From Dialister sp. UBA734 (GTDB taxonomy: Bacteria > Bacillota > Negativicutes > Veillonellales > Dialisteraceae): a stretch of 9,089 nucleotides of DNA. The notes under the pieces were generated by a model that worked only from the letters and a program-made list of their open reading frames with translations, had not been told where the DNA came from and did not search any database. This document shows positions 1-6,157 of the stretch, piece by piece. Position 1 is the first letter of the stretch; the number at the start of each line of letters is the position of its first letter. Where the stretch lies: the NCBI GenBank assembly GCA_002297935.1, contig DBLC01000170.1:1-9089 (forward strand), written 5' to 3'. Made by a program: the position numbers and the translations under genes.

Positions 1-58
1 ACGGAAATTTGACGAAAAAAACGAACATTTGAAGATTAGAATTTGATTATTTCTTATT

Positions 59-258
59 TTGTTGTTGGTTGTCTGTTGTTGGTTTTAGGTTTATGCTCTG
101 GGTTCGTATAGCACAATCTGCACAAATGCAGAGCGTCATTGGTTTAAGGTTTAGGGTTTGTAATCATCAATCAAACCTTACCCCCTAAACCCATGCCACT
201 TCCTCCTTGGCAAGTTGTCATCCATGGGCTCGGCAGGTAAACCAGCAACCAACAACAA
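59..258. repeat. Nested inverted repeat with heptad arms
   Basis: The outer arms are TTGTTGTTGGTTG (59-71) and its exact complement CAACCAACAACAA (246-258). Inside, an imperfect inverted pair made of GGTTTAA/GGTTTAG/GGTTTGT heptads (about 140-159) faces CAAACCTTACCCCCTAAACC (about 171-190). Both arm families have a 7-base period. The element lies downstream of the trp operon, and no open reading frame here looks real. The same TTGTTGG family recurs at 5421-5505 and 8240-8273, so this is one member of a dispersed set. No function is known to me; a hairpin in DNA or RNA is possible. Confidence 0.6.
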
Positions 259-263
259 TCCCT

Positions 264-292
264 AGTCACCAGTCACTAGTCCACCAGTCACC
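264..292. repeat. AGTCACC heptad array
   Basis: Four units read AGTCACC, AGTCACT, AGTCCACC and AGTCACC, so the period is 7 with one 8-base unit. The array at 5578-5613 has the same order and the same one-base-longer unit (AGTCTACC), so the two are related copies and not independent low-complexity runs. A third copy lies at 6667-6690, next to the alcohol dehydrogenase stop codon. Confidence 0.7.
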
Positions 293-367
293 ATTTCCCC
301 CTCCATATATTTACATTGCAGAAGTCCCCTAAAATCACAACATCAAATTTAAAAAATTTTCAAATTT

Positions 368-393
368 GCGGCACTATATAATTTGTGTGCCGC
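368..393. repeat. Covarying hairpin, copy D
   Basis: The 7-bp stem GCGGCAC/GTGCCGC encloses the 12-base loop TATATAATTTGT. It is one of four copies in this window (others at 1490-1515, 5923-5948 and 6158-6183) with the same stem length, the same loop length and a similar loop. In the stem, positions 2 and 6 differ between copies with both partners changed. On one side is an AT-rich stretch. On the other, CCACC leads into a CATTCCT heptad array. Confidence 0.7.
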
Positions 394-397
394 CACC

Positions 398-434
398 TTC
401 ATTCCTCACTCCTCATTCCTAATTCCTCATTCCT
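398..434. repeat. CATTCCT heptad array
   Basis: Units of 7 bases (TTCATTC, CTCACTC, CTCATTC, CTAATTC, CTCATTC) run on from the hairpin at 368-393. In the other hairpin copies the adjoining array is of the unrelated GCGTAAT family, so the hairpin and the array behave as separate modules. Confidence 0.65.
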
Positions 435-501
435 GTCCTGCCTACTGCCAACAAAAAACGCTACCATCATTGCCATAAAGGATTATTTTATCCCATTTGA
501 A

Positions 502-630
502 ATAACCCTTTATAACCTTGATTGTAGCGTTTGGGTGCTTGATGCTTTCTACCTATTCTGCAGAACCATAACCCTTTTAACCTTTCCCGTAGCGGTTTGA
601 ATATTTCAGTTTTCTACCTACTCGATAAAA
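502..630. repeat. Imperfect 66-base tandem duplication
   Basis: Unit 1 starts at 502 and unit 2 at 568. Both run ATAACCCTTT, then AACC with a short spacer, GTAGCG and TTTG, and end in TTTCTACCTA(T/C)TC. The match is partial, so the duplication is old or was corrected. It abuts the trpA stop codon. I see no clear U-tailed hairpin here, so the terminator of the trp operon is not identified. Confidence 0.45.
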
Positions 631-1398
631 TCAGATTCCCGCTTTCAATCCTCCGATATAGGCCTTCAGTTTTTCACTGGCTTCGGAGCCATTTTTGTTG
701 ATAATATCAACCACGCCGCTGCCGGTGATAACGCCGTCGGCCAGTTTCGCCATGGCCGCTGCCTGCTCGGGGGTATGGATGCCAAAGCCGATGGCGATCG
801 GTGTGTCCGTGGTTTCTCGTACCACGTTAATAATCTGGTCCAGCGGGGTCTGGATATTTCCACGCATTCCTGTAACCCCCATAGAGGAAACCACGTAAAC
901 AAAGCCAGTGGCATTTTTTACATTTTTACGAATTCGCTCTTCCGAGGTGGGAGCCACCATCTGGATGATGTCTACGCCGTGGGCATCGGCCAGGGGGCGA
1001 ATTTCTTCCTGTTCTTCGTGGGGCATGTCGGGAATAATCACGCCGTCTACGCCAATGGCTTCTGCTTCTTCAAAGAAACGAGCCGCCGGATAGCGGAAAA
1101 CTGGATTGTAATAGGTCAGAAGTACAATCGGAATCTGAGTGTGTTTCCGGATTTCTTTCACCGTTTCCATGACCTGCGGCAGGTGAATGTGATTTTCCAA
1201 GGCCTTCACGTCGGCTTCCATGATGACCGGCCCATCAGCGATGGGATCGGAGAAAGGCACGCCGATTTCAATCAAATTGGCCCCTGCTTCTTCCATGTCC
1301 AGCACATATTTCACCGTATCTTCCACAGACGGCACGCCAGCGGTCAGAAAGGCAATCAGTGCCTTCCCCTTTTCAAATGCTTTTGCGATATGACTCAT
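631..1398 (-). CDS. trpA: Tryptophan synthase alpha subunit
   Basis: Alpha subunit of tryptophan synthase, a cytosolic enzyme. It cleaves indole-3-glycerol phosphate to indole and glyceraldehyde 3-phosphate and passes indole to TrpB. The 255-residue product is close to the usual family length. The catalytic pair is visible as Glu44 in LIEIGVPFSDP and Asp55 in IADGP, with the 11-residue spacing of E. coli Glu49/Asp60. The phosphate-site motifs SSMGVTG (171-177), GFGI (204-207) and GSGVV (226-230) are present. The ATG at 1398 is preferred because AGAGGA lies about 6 bases before it; a start nine codons upstream (1425) has no good ribosome binding site. It is the last gene of the operon, separated from trpB by a 294-base gap that holds a repeat element. 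Confidence 0.97.
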   Translation of the reverse strand: MSHIAKAFEKGKALIAFLTAGVPSVEDTVKYVLDMEEAGANLIEIGVPFSDPIADGPVIMEADVKALENHIHLPQVMETVKEIRKHTQIPIVLLTYYNPVFRYPAARFFEEAEAIGVDGVIIPDMPHEEQEEIRPLADAHGVDIIQMVAPTSEERIRKNVKNATGFVYVVSSMGVTGMRGNIQTPLDQIINVVRETTDTPIAIGFGIHTPEQAAAMAKLADGVITGSGVVDIINKNGSEASEKLKAYIGGLKAGI

Positions 1399-1450
1399 AA
1401 TTTTCCTCTTTTCCTTATTAATCATTCATCATTTATAGCCTTAGTTTGAG

Positions 1451-1688
1451 CAATGCGTAATGCGAAGTGCGTAGTGCGTAATGGTGGAAGGGGCGCACAA
1501 TTCATATAGCGCCCCAATACCCCATTTTATATAATAGGCAGTTAGCCATATGGGGTACGGCTTACTGTCTAAAAAATCGGCGAGCATATAGAAACGTATG
1601 TAAGCATACATGAAATAAAATCTTCTAAAAGTAATTCGATGCGCTCGCCGGCCTTCATTACGCACTACGCATTACGCACTACGCATTG
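1451..1688. repeat. MITE-like element between trpB and trpA
   Basis: The terminal inverted repeats are 33 bases each (1451-1483 and 1656-1688) and match at 30 of 33 positions. Each is built of GCGTAAT/GCGTAGT/GCGAAGT heptads. Inside are three hairpins in a row: GGGGCGC/GCGCCCC (1490-1515), TACCCCAT/ATGGGGTA (about 1518-1556), and CGGCGAGC/GCTCGCCG (1578-1585 and 1643-1650). It encodes no plausible protein, and I see no clear target-site duplication. It sits inside the operon, 4 bases after the trpB stop, so it should be transcribed and could fold in the mRNA. Confidence 0.7.
1490..1515. repeat. Covarying hairpin, copy A
   Basis: Stem GGGGCGC/GCGCCCC around the 12-base loop ACAATTCATATA, which reads TATATGAATTGT on the other strand and resembles the loops of copies C and D. 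It is preceded by GTGGAA and a GCGTAAT heptad array. Confidence 0.75.
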
Positions 1689-1692
1689 TAGT

Positions 1693-2874
1693 TTAGTCGT
1701 GTATATCTTCCCCTCTATACCGTGCGATGGCAGCTACGTCTTTGTCGCCCCGGCCGGAGAGGGTGATGACTACGATATCGTCGGCGGTCATGTTCTTGGC
1801 TTCCCGAAGAACCCCGGCTACCGCATGGGCTGATTCGATAGCGCAGATGATGCCTTCAGTTTTTGCCAGGTATTCAAAGGCCTGCACCGCTTCTTCGTCG
1901 GTGACGGCGATGAACCGAGCCCGTCCGGTGGCATTGAGATTAGCCAGTTCCGGGCTGACGCCTGGATAATCCAGGCCGGCGGAAATAGAGTACACTTCTG
2001 TGATATTTCCATCCTCATCCTGGCAGAACAGAGATTTCATGCCGTGGAAAACGCCCAGCTTCCCGCGATTGACTGTAGCGGCGTGGTATGGCGTATCGAT
2101 GCCTTTCCCGCCGGCTTCGCAGCCAATAAGTTCCACGTCTTTGTCCTGAATAAATGGATAGAGAGTCCCCGATGCATTGCTGCCGCCGCCGACGCAAGCA
2201 TAGACTTTGGTGGGCAATCGGCCGGTGCGTTCCAGCACTTGCGCTCTGGCTTCTCGACCGATACAGCTTTGGAAATACCGAACCATTTCTGGGAACGGTG
2301 CCGGGCCAGTGGTGGATCCGATGATGTAGTGGGTATCATCGCAGCGACGGCTCCATTCCTGCATGGCTGCATTGACCGCATCTTTCAGTACCCGGGAGCC
2401 GGTCTTTACCACATGGACTTTAGCGCCCAAGAGTTTCATGCGGTACACATTGAGAGCCTGTCGCTGGGTGTCAATTTCACCCATGAATACTTCACATTCC
2501 ATGCCGAAGAGGGCTGCAATGGTGGCTGCGGCTACACCGTGCTGGCCGGCACCGGTTTCCGCAATCAGCCGGGTCTTGCCCATCCGCTTTGCCAACAGGG
2601 CCTGACCGATGCAGTTGTTGATCTTGTGCGCCCCGGTGTGGTTCAAATCTTCTCGTTTCAGGAAAATACGAGGACCGCCCAAATCTTTTTCCATATTTTC
2701 TGCTTCATAAAGCATGGACGGCCGTCCTGTATAGTTCACAAAAAGCCGGCGAAGTTCATCCTGAAAGGCCCGATCTTTCTTACATTCTTCAAAAGCCTTT
2801 GCCACTTTTTCCACTTCATTCATCAGTACTTCCGGTACGTACTGTCCACCGAATTGTCCAAATCTTGTCTGCAT
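1693..2874 (-). CDS. trpB: Tryptophan synthase beta subunit
   Basis: PLP-dependent beta subunit. It condenses indole with L-serine to give L-tryptophan in the alpha2-beta2 complex with TrpA. The product has 393 residues, the normal length for TrpB type 1. The PLP lysine is Lys84 in HTGAHKINN. The loop ETGAGQHG (106-113) holds the catalytic glutamate, GGGSNAS (229-235) binds the PLP phosphate, and LSGRGDKD lies near the C-terminus. The N-terminus (GQFGGQYVPE) is typical. The start at 2874 follows a purine-rich AAAGGAAAGGG at a suitable distance. The stop is 4 bases from the heptad-armed element that separates it from trpA. Confidence 0.98.
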   Translation of the reverse strand: MQTRFGQFGGQYVPEVLMNEVEKVAKAFEECKKDRAFQDELRRLFVNYTGRPSMLYEAENMEKDLGGPRIFLKREDLNHTGAHKINNCIGQALLAKRMGKTRLIAETGAGQHGVAAATIAALFGMECEVFMGEIDTQRQALNVYRMKLLGAKVHVVKTGSRVLKDAVNAAMQEWSRRCDDTHYIIGSTTGPAPFPEMVRYFQSCIGREARAQVLERTGRLPTKVYACVGGGSNASGTLYPFIQDKDVELIGCEAGGKGIDTPYHAATVNRGKLGVFHGMKSLFCQDEDGNITEVYSISAGLDYPGVSPELANLNATGRARFIAVTDEEAVQAFEYLAKTEGIICAIESAHAVAGVLREAKNMTADDIVVITLSGRGDKDVAAIARYRGEDIHD

Positions 2875-2920
2875 ATATTTTCCCTTTCCTTTTTAAGCCA
2901 ACTGGCATTTACATCATATC

Positions 2921-3016
2921 GTCAAAGGTTAGCCTGACCGGCAGGTTATAAAAGGTTATTTGAAACCATAACCTTCACGCATAACCTTTTATAACCCTTT
3001 TAACCTTTTTAACCTT
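2921..3016. repeat. GGTTA palindrome between trpC and trpB
   Basis: Perfect 16-bp arms GGTTATAAAAGGTTAT (2944-2959) and ATAACCTTTTATAACC (2981-2996) enclose a 21-base loop. Further AACCTTTT units run on to 3016. The trpC stop codon (3009-3011, TAA on the minus strand) lies inside one of these GGTTAAA units. A nearly identical element lies at 3845-3940, with loops differing at one base. Each copy ends 46-47 bases before the start of the next gene downstream. Confidence 0.8.
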
Positions 3017-3797
3017 TATTTTCTTCTATCATTTTCCTCAGCAGTGCCCCGCGGTTCTCTGCCCTCATCAGCATTTCTCCGATGAGTACGGCGTCGGCGC
3101 CGGCTTCGTGCATCCGGTGTACGATGTCTGGAGACATCATGCCGCTTTCGGAAACCAAGAGCACATCGTCCGGTACCAATTTGGCTAGTTTTTCTGTGTT
3201 TTCCAGCTTGATGGTGAAATCCCGAAGGTCCCGGTTATTGACCCCGACGATCCAAGCCCCCGCTTGGAGCATCCGCTCCATTTCCTTTTCATCATGGGCT
3301 TCACAAAGAACGCCTAATCCCAAGTTCTGTGCCAGGGAGAGGAAATTTCGGATTTCCTCATCGGAGAGAATGGCTGCGATAAGAAGAATCGCCGACGCCC
3401 CACCCAAGGCCGCTTCTTCGATCTGACAAGCGTCGATGATGAAATCTTTCCTCAACACCGGGATGTGGACTTCCTTTGCAATCCGAGTGAGATAATCCAT
3501 ATCTCCTTTGAACCACTTCGGTTCGGTGAGGCAAGAAATCGCCGCCGCTCCGGCGGCTTCGTATTCCTTTCCGATGGCTTCATAGGGGAAATCTTCACTG
3601 ATGATTCCCTTGGACGGCGAAGCTTTTTTCAGTTCGCAGATGAAGGATAATCCCGGCTTTGCCAGATTTTTGTAAAATGCATCGGCTGTAGAAGGCCGGA
3701 AATGCTGTATTTCCTCATGAATCTTTCCATAATACCCTTCCCGCTTCAGCCGCTCCACCCGCCGCCTCGTTTCCGCTGCAATATCGTCAAGTATCAT
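3009..3797 (-). CDS. trpC: Indole-3-glycerol phosphate synthase
   Basis: Cyclises and decarboxylates 1-(o-carboxyphenylamino)-1-deoxyribulose 5-phosphate to indole-3-glycerol phosphate; a TIM-barrel enzyme of the cytosol. The 262-residue product shows the family's catalytic set: Glu55 and Lys57 in CELKKASPSKG, Lys117 in VLRKDF, Glu166 in LCEAHD, Asn188 in GVNNRDL, Ser218 in SESG, and the phosphate motif VLIGE near the end. It is a single-domain protein with no TrpF domain fused. Two in-frame ATGs lie close together. The second (3797) is chosen because GGAG stands 7 bases before it, while the ATG at 3803 directly follows that GGAG. The last codons and the stop overlap a GGTTA repeat. Confidence 0.97.
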   Translation of the reverse strand: MILDDIAAETRRRVERLKREGYYGKIHEEIQHFRPSTADAFYKNLAKPGLSFICELKKASPSKGIISEDFPYEAIGKEYEAAGAAAISCLTEPKWFKGDMDYLTRIAKEVHIPVLRKDFIIDACQIEEAALGGASAILLIAAILSDEEIRNFLSLAQNLGLGVLCEAHDEKEMERMLQAGAWIVGVNNRDLRDFTIKLENTEKLAKLVPDDVLLVSESGMMSPDIVHRMHEAGADAVLIGEMLMRAENRGALLRKMIEENKG

Positions 3798-3844
3798 ATG
3801 CATTCTCCATGTCGTACATCTTCGTATTTCCCAAGTACTTCTGT

Positions 3845-3940
3845 GTCATAGGTTAGCCATTCTGGCAGGTTATAAAAGGTTATTTGAAACCATACCCTTC
3901 ACGCATAACCTTTTATAACCCTTTTAACCTTTTTACCCCT
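3845..3940. repeat. GGTTA palindrome between trpD and trpC
   Basis: Perfect 16-bp arms at 3868-3883 and 3905-3920, with the same arm sequence and nearly the same 21-base loop as the element at 2921-3016. The left flank GTCATAGGTTAGCC matches GTCAAAGGTTAGCC there. Most differences cluster in a short stretch before GGCAGG. In the trp transcript both copies would form the same hairpin about 50 bases before the next start codon. Confidence 0.8.
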
Positions 3941-3971
3941 TTTCGCTATCCTATCTAGCAATTTGTTAAAA

Positions 3972-4994
3972 TTATGCATGACTCTCTTTCACATATTCTT
4001 CCATCTTCTTGTACGCCGCGCCGGTATCAATCATTTCTGCCGCTTTGGCAATGCCGTCTTTCATGGTCGGCACCGCTTTGGCTGCGTAGAGTGCCAGGCC
4101 GGCGTTGAGAAGCACCGCATTTCTCTTGGTCCCCTGAATTTTACCAGTGAGGATATCTTTGGTAATTTGGGCATTTTCTTCAGCTGTCCCGCCGATGAGG
4201 TCCTCTTTCTTGCCCCGAACCAGACCGAAGTCTTCTGGGCAAATGGTGGATGTTCTGTAGTATCCTTCTTTCAATTCGCACACCAGAGACGGTGCTGAAG
4301 GAGATACTTCATCCAAATGATCGGTGCCGTACACCACCAACGCATTTTTCACGCCCAGCTTATCCAGCACCTTAGCCACCGGTTCCACCAGGTAGCCATC
4401 ATAGACACCTAAGAGGAAATAATCCGGGTTCGCTGGGTTGGTAAGAGGTCCCAAAATATTGAACACCGTCCGGAAGCCCAATTCCTTACGGATACCACCC
4501 ACATATTTCATAGCTGCATGGTATTGCTGTGCAAAGAGGAAGCAGAATCCCACTTTTTCCAACATGGACAGCGCTTTCGCCGGGTCCTGATGAATATTGA
4601 CCCCCAGGGCTTCCTGCACATCGGCGGTGCCCGATTTGGAAGAAGCAGCCCGGTTCCCATGTTTCGCTACCTTCACGCCAGCGGCTGCAATGACGAAAGC
4701 GGATGTGGTAGAAATATTGAAACTGTTGGATCCATCGCCGCCAGTACCCACAATTTCCAGTACTTTCATCCCCGGGTGCGGTACCGGAATGGCATGTTCT
4801 CTCATGGCCGCCGCACAACCAGAAATTTCATCAATGGTTTCCGCCCTGGTACTTTTGGTAGAAAGAGCCGCCAGGAAAGCCGCATTCTGTGTCGCTGTGG
4901 TTTTCCCATCCATGATTTCATTCATCACTTCATAGGCTTCTTCATAGGAGAGATCTCCTTTTCTCACGATTTTCTGGATAGCTTCTTTAATCAT
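3972..4994 (-). CDS. trpD: Anthranilate phosphoribosyltransferase
   Basis: Transfers the phosphoribosyl group of PRPP to anthranilate, the second step of the tryptophan branch. The product has 340 residues, the length of the stand-alone enzyme, so no TrpG glutamine amidotransferase domain is fused. Visible motifs are the PRPP loop GTGGDG (83-88), NIST (93-96), KHGNR (111-115) with SGTADV after it, the RKELGFRTVFN and LGPLTNPA segments, and the metal-binding DEVSP. AGGAGA lies 8 bases before the ATG. It is the first gene after the T-box leader, so the operon lacks trpE and trpG at its head, where they commonly lie. Confidence 0.97.
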   Translation of the reverse strand: MIKEAIQKIVRKGDLSYEEAYEVMNEIMDGKTTATQNAAFLAALSTKSTRAETIDEISGCAAAMREHAIPVPHPGMKVLEIVGTGGDGSNSFNISTTSAFVIAAAGVKVAKHGNRAASSKSGTADVQEALGVNIHQDPAKALSMLEKVGFCFLFAQQYHAAMKYVGGIRKELGFRTVFNILGPLTNPANPDYFLLGVYDGYLVEPVAKVLDKLGVKNALVVYGTDHLDEVSPSAPSLVCELKEGYYRTSTICPEDFGLVRGKKEDLIGGTAEENAQITKDILTGKIQGTKRNAVLLNAGLALYAAKAVPTMKDGIAKAAEMIDTGAAYKKMEEYVKESHA

Positions 4995-5043
4995 AATAAC
5001 AATCTCCTTTTTTGGATAACTTCGAGAGTTGTCATTTGTTGTC

Positions 5044-5094
5044 TGTTGTTAGTTGTTGGTTTTTCAAACAACTAACAACCAACAACTAACAACA
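5044..5094. repeat. 18-bp inverted repeat between leader and trpD
   Basis: Arms 5044-5061 and 5077-5094 are exact complements built of GTTGTTA/GTTGTTG heptad-like units, with a 15-base loop. The repeat lies just past the T-box terminator and about 35 bases before the trpD ribosome binding site. It would form a strong hairpin in every read-through transcript. It has no U-tail of its own. Confidence 0.75.
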
Positions 5095-5103
5095 ATAAGC
5101 AAC

Positions 5104-5144
5104 AAAAAATCCGCCCTCGACAAAATATTTGTCAAGGACGGATT
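5104..5144 (-). terminator. T-box leader terminator
   Basis: On the minus strand, AATCCGTCCTTGACAA pairs with TTGTCGAGGGCGGATT (two G-U pairs) around a short AT loop, and a run of T follows (5104-5109). The 5' half of the stem also pairs with the T-box sequence (CAAGG with CCUUG, CGGA with UCCG). It can therefore switch between terminator and antiterminator. Confidence 0.92.
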
Positions 5145-5377
5145 CTTATTCCGCGGTGCCACCTTGCTTCAGGGCATGACCCCTGCTCTTAGCGAGATAC
5201 CAACATATCTCCGGCAACTGACGTATGCCCTACGTCGCTAGCTACTAGGAAATCCTTTCACTGCGCCCTCAGCGGTCCATTTAACAATCTGCGTTCTGCC
5301 GGCTTCTCATTGCCCCGACTCCCTGTAAGTGCACGTACTGTTTTTATCTCCGCTTCAACGGTTTAGGTTCTTAAGTT
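5104..5377 (-). promoter_or_regulatory. Tryptophan T-box riboswitch leader
   Basis: An untranslated leader that binds tRNA-Trp and permits transcription of trpDCBA when the tRNA is uncharged. The conserved T-box AAGGUGGCACCGCGG is at 5151-5165. Its bulge UGGC (5161-5158) fits the GCCA end of a tRNA with discriminator G, as tRNA-Trp has. Stem I starts with AGCGG and closes with CCGCU. Directly before CCGCU, in the specifier position (AAAUGGA), is UGG at 5279-5277, the tryptophan codon. Further hairpins such as GACGUA/UACGUC and CAGGG/CCCUG lie between stem I and the T-box. The specifier, the discriminator match and the downstream genes agree. Confidence 0.95.
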
Positions 5378-5383
5378 GCAATT

Positions 5384-5412
5384 ATCATAAACGCTTATGT
5401 GCCATCTGTCAA
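5384..5412 (-). promoter_or_regulatory. trp operon promoter
   Basis: On the minus strand, a perfect -35 TTGACA (5412-5407), a 17-base spacer and -10 TATGAT (5389-5384). The predicted transcript starts near 5377, just before stem I of the T-box. I saw no operator-like palindrome in the promoter itself, so control is probably in the leader. A TTGTTGG heptad array starts 9 bases upstream of the -35. Confidence 0.85.
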
Positions 5413-5420
5413 GAGGGAAA

Positions 5421-5505
5421 TTTGTTGTTTGTTGTTGGTTGGTTGTTGTTGGTTGGTTGGTTGTTGTTGGTTGGTTGTTGGTTGTTGGTTGTTAGTTGGT
5501 TGTTG
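5421..5505. repeat. TTGTTGG array
   Basis: About 85 bases made only of TTGTTGG, TTGG and TTGT units, with a dominant 7-base period. It lies upstream of the trp promoter. Its translation gives hydrophobic low-complexity peptides that are not real proteins. Confidence 0.75.
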
Positions 5506-5564
5506 GCAGTTTGCAGTTAGCAGTTGACAGTTGGCGGTTAACGGCTAACTGTTATCGGTCAACG
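5506..5564. repeat. GCAGTTA heptad array
   Basis: Directly continuing from the previous array are eight heptads: GCAGTTT, GCAGTTA, GCAGTTG, ACAGTTG, GCGGTTA, ACGGCTA, ACTGTTA and TCGGTCA. The period is kept at exactly 7 while the sequence drifts. This argues for copying by units, with no coding constraint. Confidence 0.75.
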
Positions 5565-5577
5565 ATTTAACATTCCT

Positions 5578-5613
5578 AGTCACGAGTCACCAGTCACTAG
5601 TCTACCAGTCACC
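5578..5613. repeat. AGTCACC heptad array, second copy
   Basis: Five units: AGTCACG, AGTCACC, AGTCACT, AGTCTACC and AGTCACC. The last four match the array at 264-292 in order, including the longer unit, so one copy gained or lost a unit. It is the third different heptad family in a row between the trp and rubredoxin promoters. Confidence 0.75.
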
Positions 5614-5640
5614 TATATTCAAAAAATTTCACATTCTATA

Positions 5641-5668
5641 TTGATATATCTAATTTTTATGATATACT
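5641..5668 (+). promoter_or_regulatory. Rubredoxin promoter
   Basis: TTGATA (5641-5646), a 16-base spacer and TATACT (5663-5668), in an AT-rich stretch about 45 bases before the ribosome binding site AGGAGG (5701-5706). This is a good match to a sigma-70 promoter in the correct orientation and position. Confidence 0.65.
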
Positions 5669-5714
5669 ATACATAGAGAGTTGTGAATATAGTATTTCAA
5701 AGGAGGAAATAACT

Positions 5715-5879
5715 ATGAAAAAATATGTATGCACTGTATGTGGATGGATTTATGATGAAGCACTGGGTGATCCAGACAATGGCATCGCACCGGGCACCAA
5801 GTTCGAAGACCTGCCGGCAGACTTTATTTGCCCTCTCTGCGGTGCCGGTAAAGACGAATTTGAAGTCTACGAAGGATAA
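5715..5879 (+). CDS. Rubredoxin
   Basis: A small iron-sulfur electron carrier of 54 residues, the typical rubredoxin size. One iron is bound by four cysteines, seen here as Cys6 and Cys9 in CTVCG and Cys39 and Cys42 in CPLCG. The aromatic and acidic residues around WIYDEALGDPDNGI and the FEDLPADFICP segment match the family. A perfect AGGAGG lies 8 bases before the ATG. No partner such as a rubrerythrin or an oxidoreductase lies next to it, so its redox partner is not shown; in anaerobes rubredoxins often serve oxygen or peroxide reduction. The stop codon is followed after 6 bases by a heptad-armed nested palindrome. Confidence 0.97.
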   Translation: MKKYVCTVCGWIYDEALGDPDNGIAPGTKFEDLPADFICPLCGAGKDEFEVYEG

Positions 5880-5922
5880 AATCGAGTGCGTAATGCGAAG
5901 TGCGTAGTGCGTAATGAAGGAA

Positions 5923-5948
5923 GGGGCACACAATTCATATAGTGCCCC
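5923..5948. repeat. Covarying hairpin, copy B
   Basis: Stem GGGGCAC/GTGCCCC with the loop ACAATTCATATA, identical to the loop of copy A. Only stem position 6 differs from copy A, and both partners change together. Confidence 0.75.
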
Positions 5949-6010
5949 AATTTTCTTATAGGTTATGATTCTGCTACTTTGTTCTACCAAACACAATGGT
6001 AATACCGCTC

Positions 6011-6091
6011 CCGACAAGGTTAAAAGGGTTATATAGGGTTATGCGATTTCGTTAGTGTCATAACCCTGTATAACCCTTTTAACCTTGTCGG
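6011..6091. repeat. GGTTA palindrome, 33-bp arms
   Basis: The left arm (6011-6043) begins CCGACAAGGTTAAAAGGG and the right arm (6059-6091) is its complement with one mismatch, around a 15-base loop. It is the third of four GGTTA palindromes in the window. The 3' flank (CGATAT at 6095, AAATCAGCA at 6122) recurs after the palindrome at 8862-8933 with identical spacing. Confidence 0.85.
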
Positions 6092-6157
6092 AAGCGATAT
6101 TTGTAATAATGTTGAATTCCTAAATCAGCAGAATAATAAGCTTTTATATAATAATTT

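Noticed and set aside
1399..1425. Longer TrpA start
   Set aside because: The ATG at 1425 lacks a ribosome binding site, while the ATG at 1398 has AGAGGA at proper distance and gives the usual N-terminus.
1441..1665. Open frame between trpB and trpA
   Set aside because: It runs through the heptad arms and hairpins of the repeat element; no family features and no ribosome binding site.
2044..2937. Long plus-strand open frame of 297 codons
   Set aside because: It is a shadow of trpB on the opposite strand; the trpB reading has all family motifs.
3798..3803. TrpC start two codons upstream
   Set aside because: The GGAG would lie only 1 base from that ATG.
5007..5015. DnaA box (TTATCCAAA, again near 9037)
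   Set aside because: Each differs from TTATCCACA, they are isolated and 4 kb apart; no origin cluster.
5329..5520. Open frame encoding a hydrophobic VVGWLLLVG-type peptide
   Set aside because: It is the translation of the TTGTTGG array and overlaps the T-box leader; no ribosome binding site.
5421..5613. CRISPR array
   Set aside because: The units are 7 bases, contiguous, without spacers; no cas genes.
5697..6017. Minus-strand open frame over rubredoxin
   Set aside because: Antisense to a clear rubredoxin gene and extended by repeat sequence.
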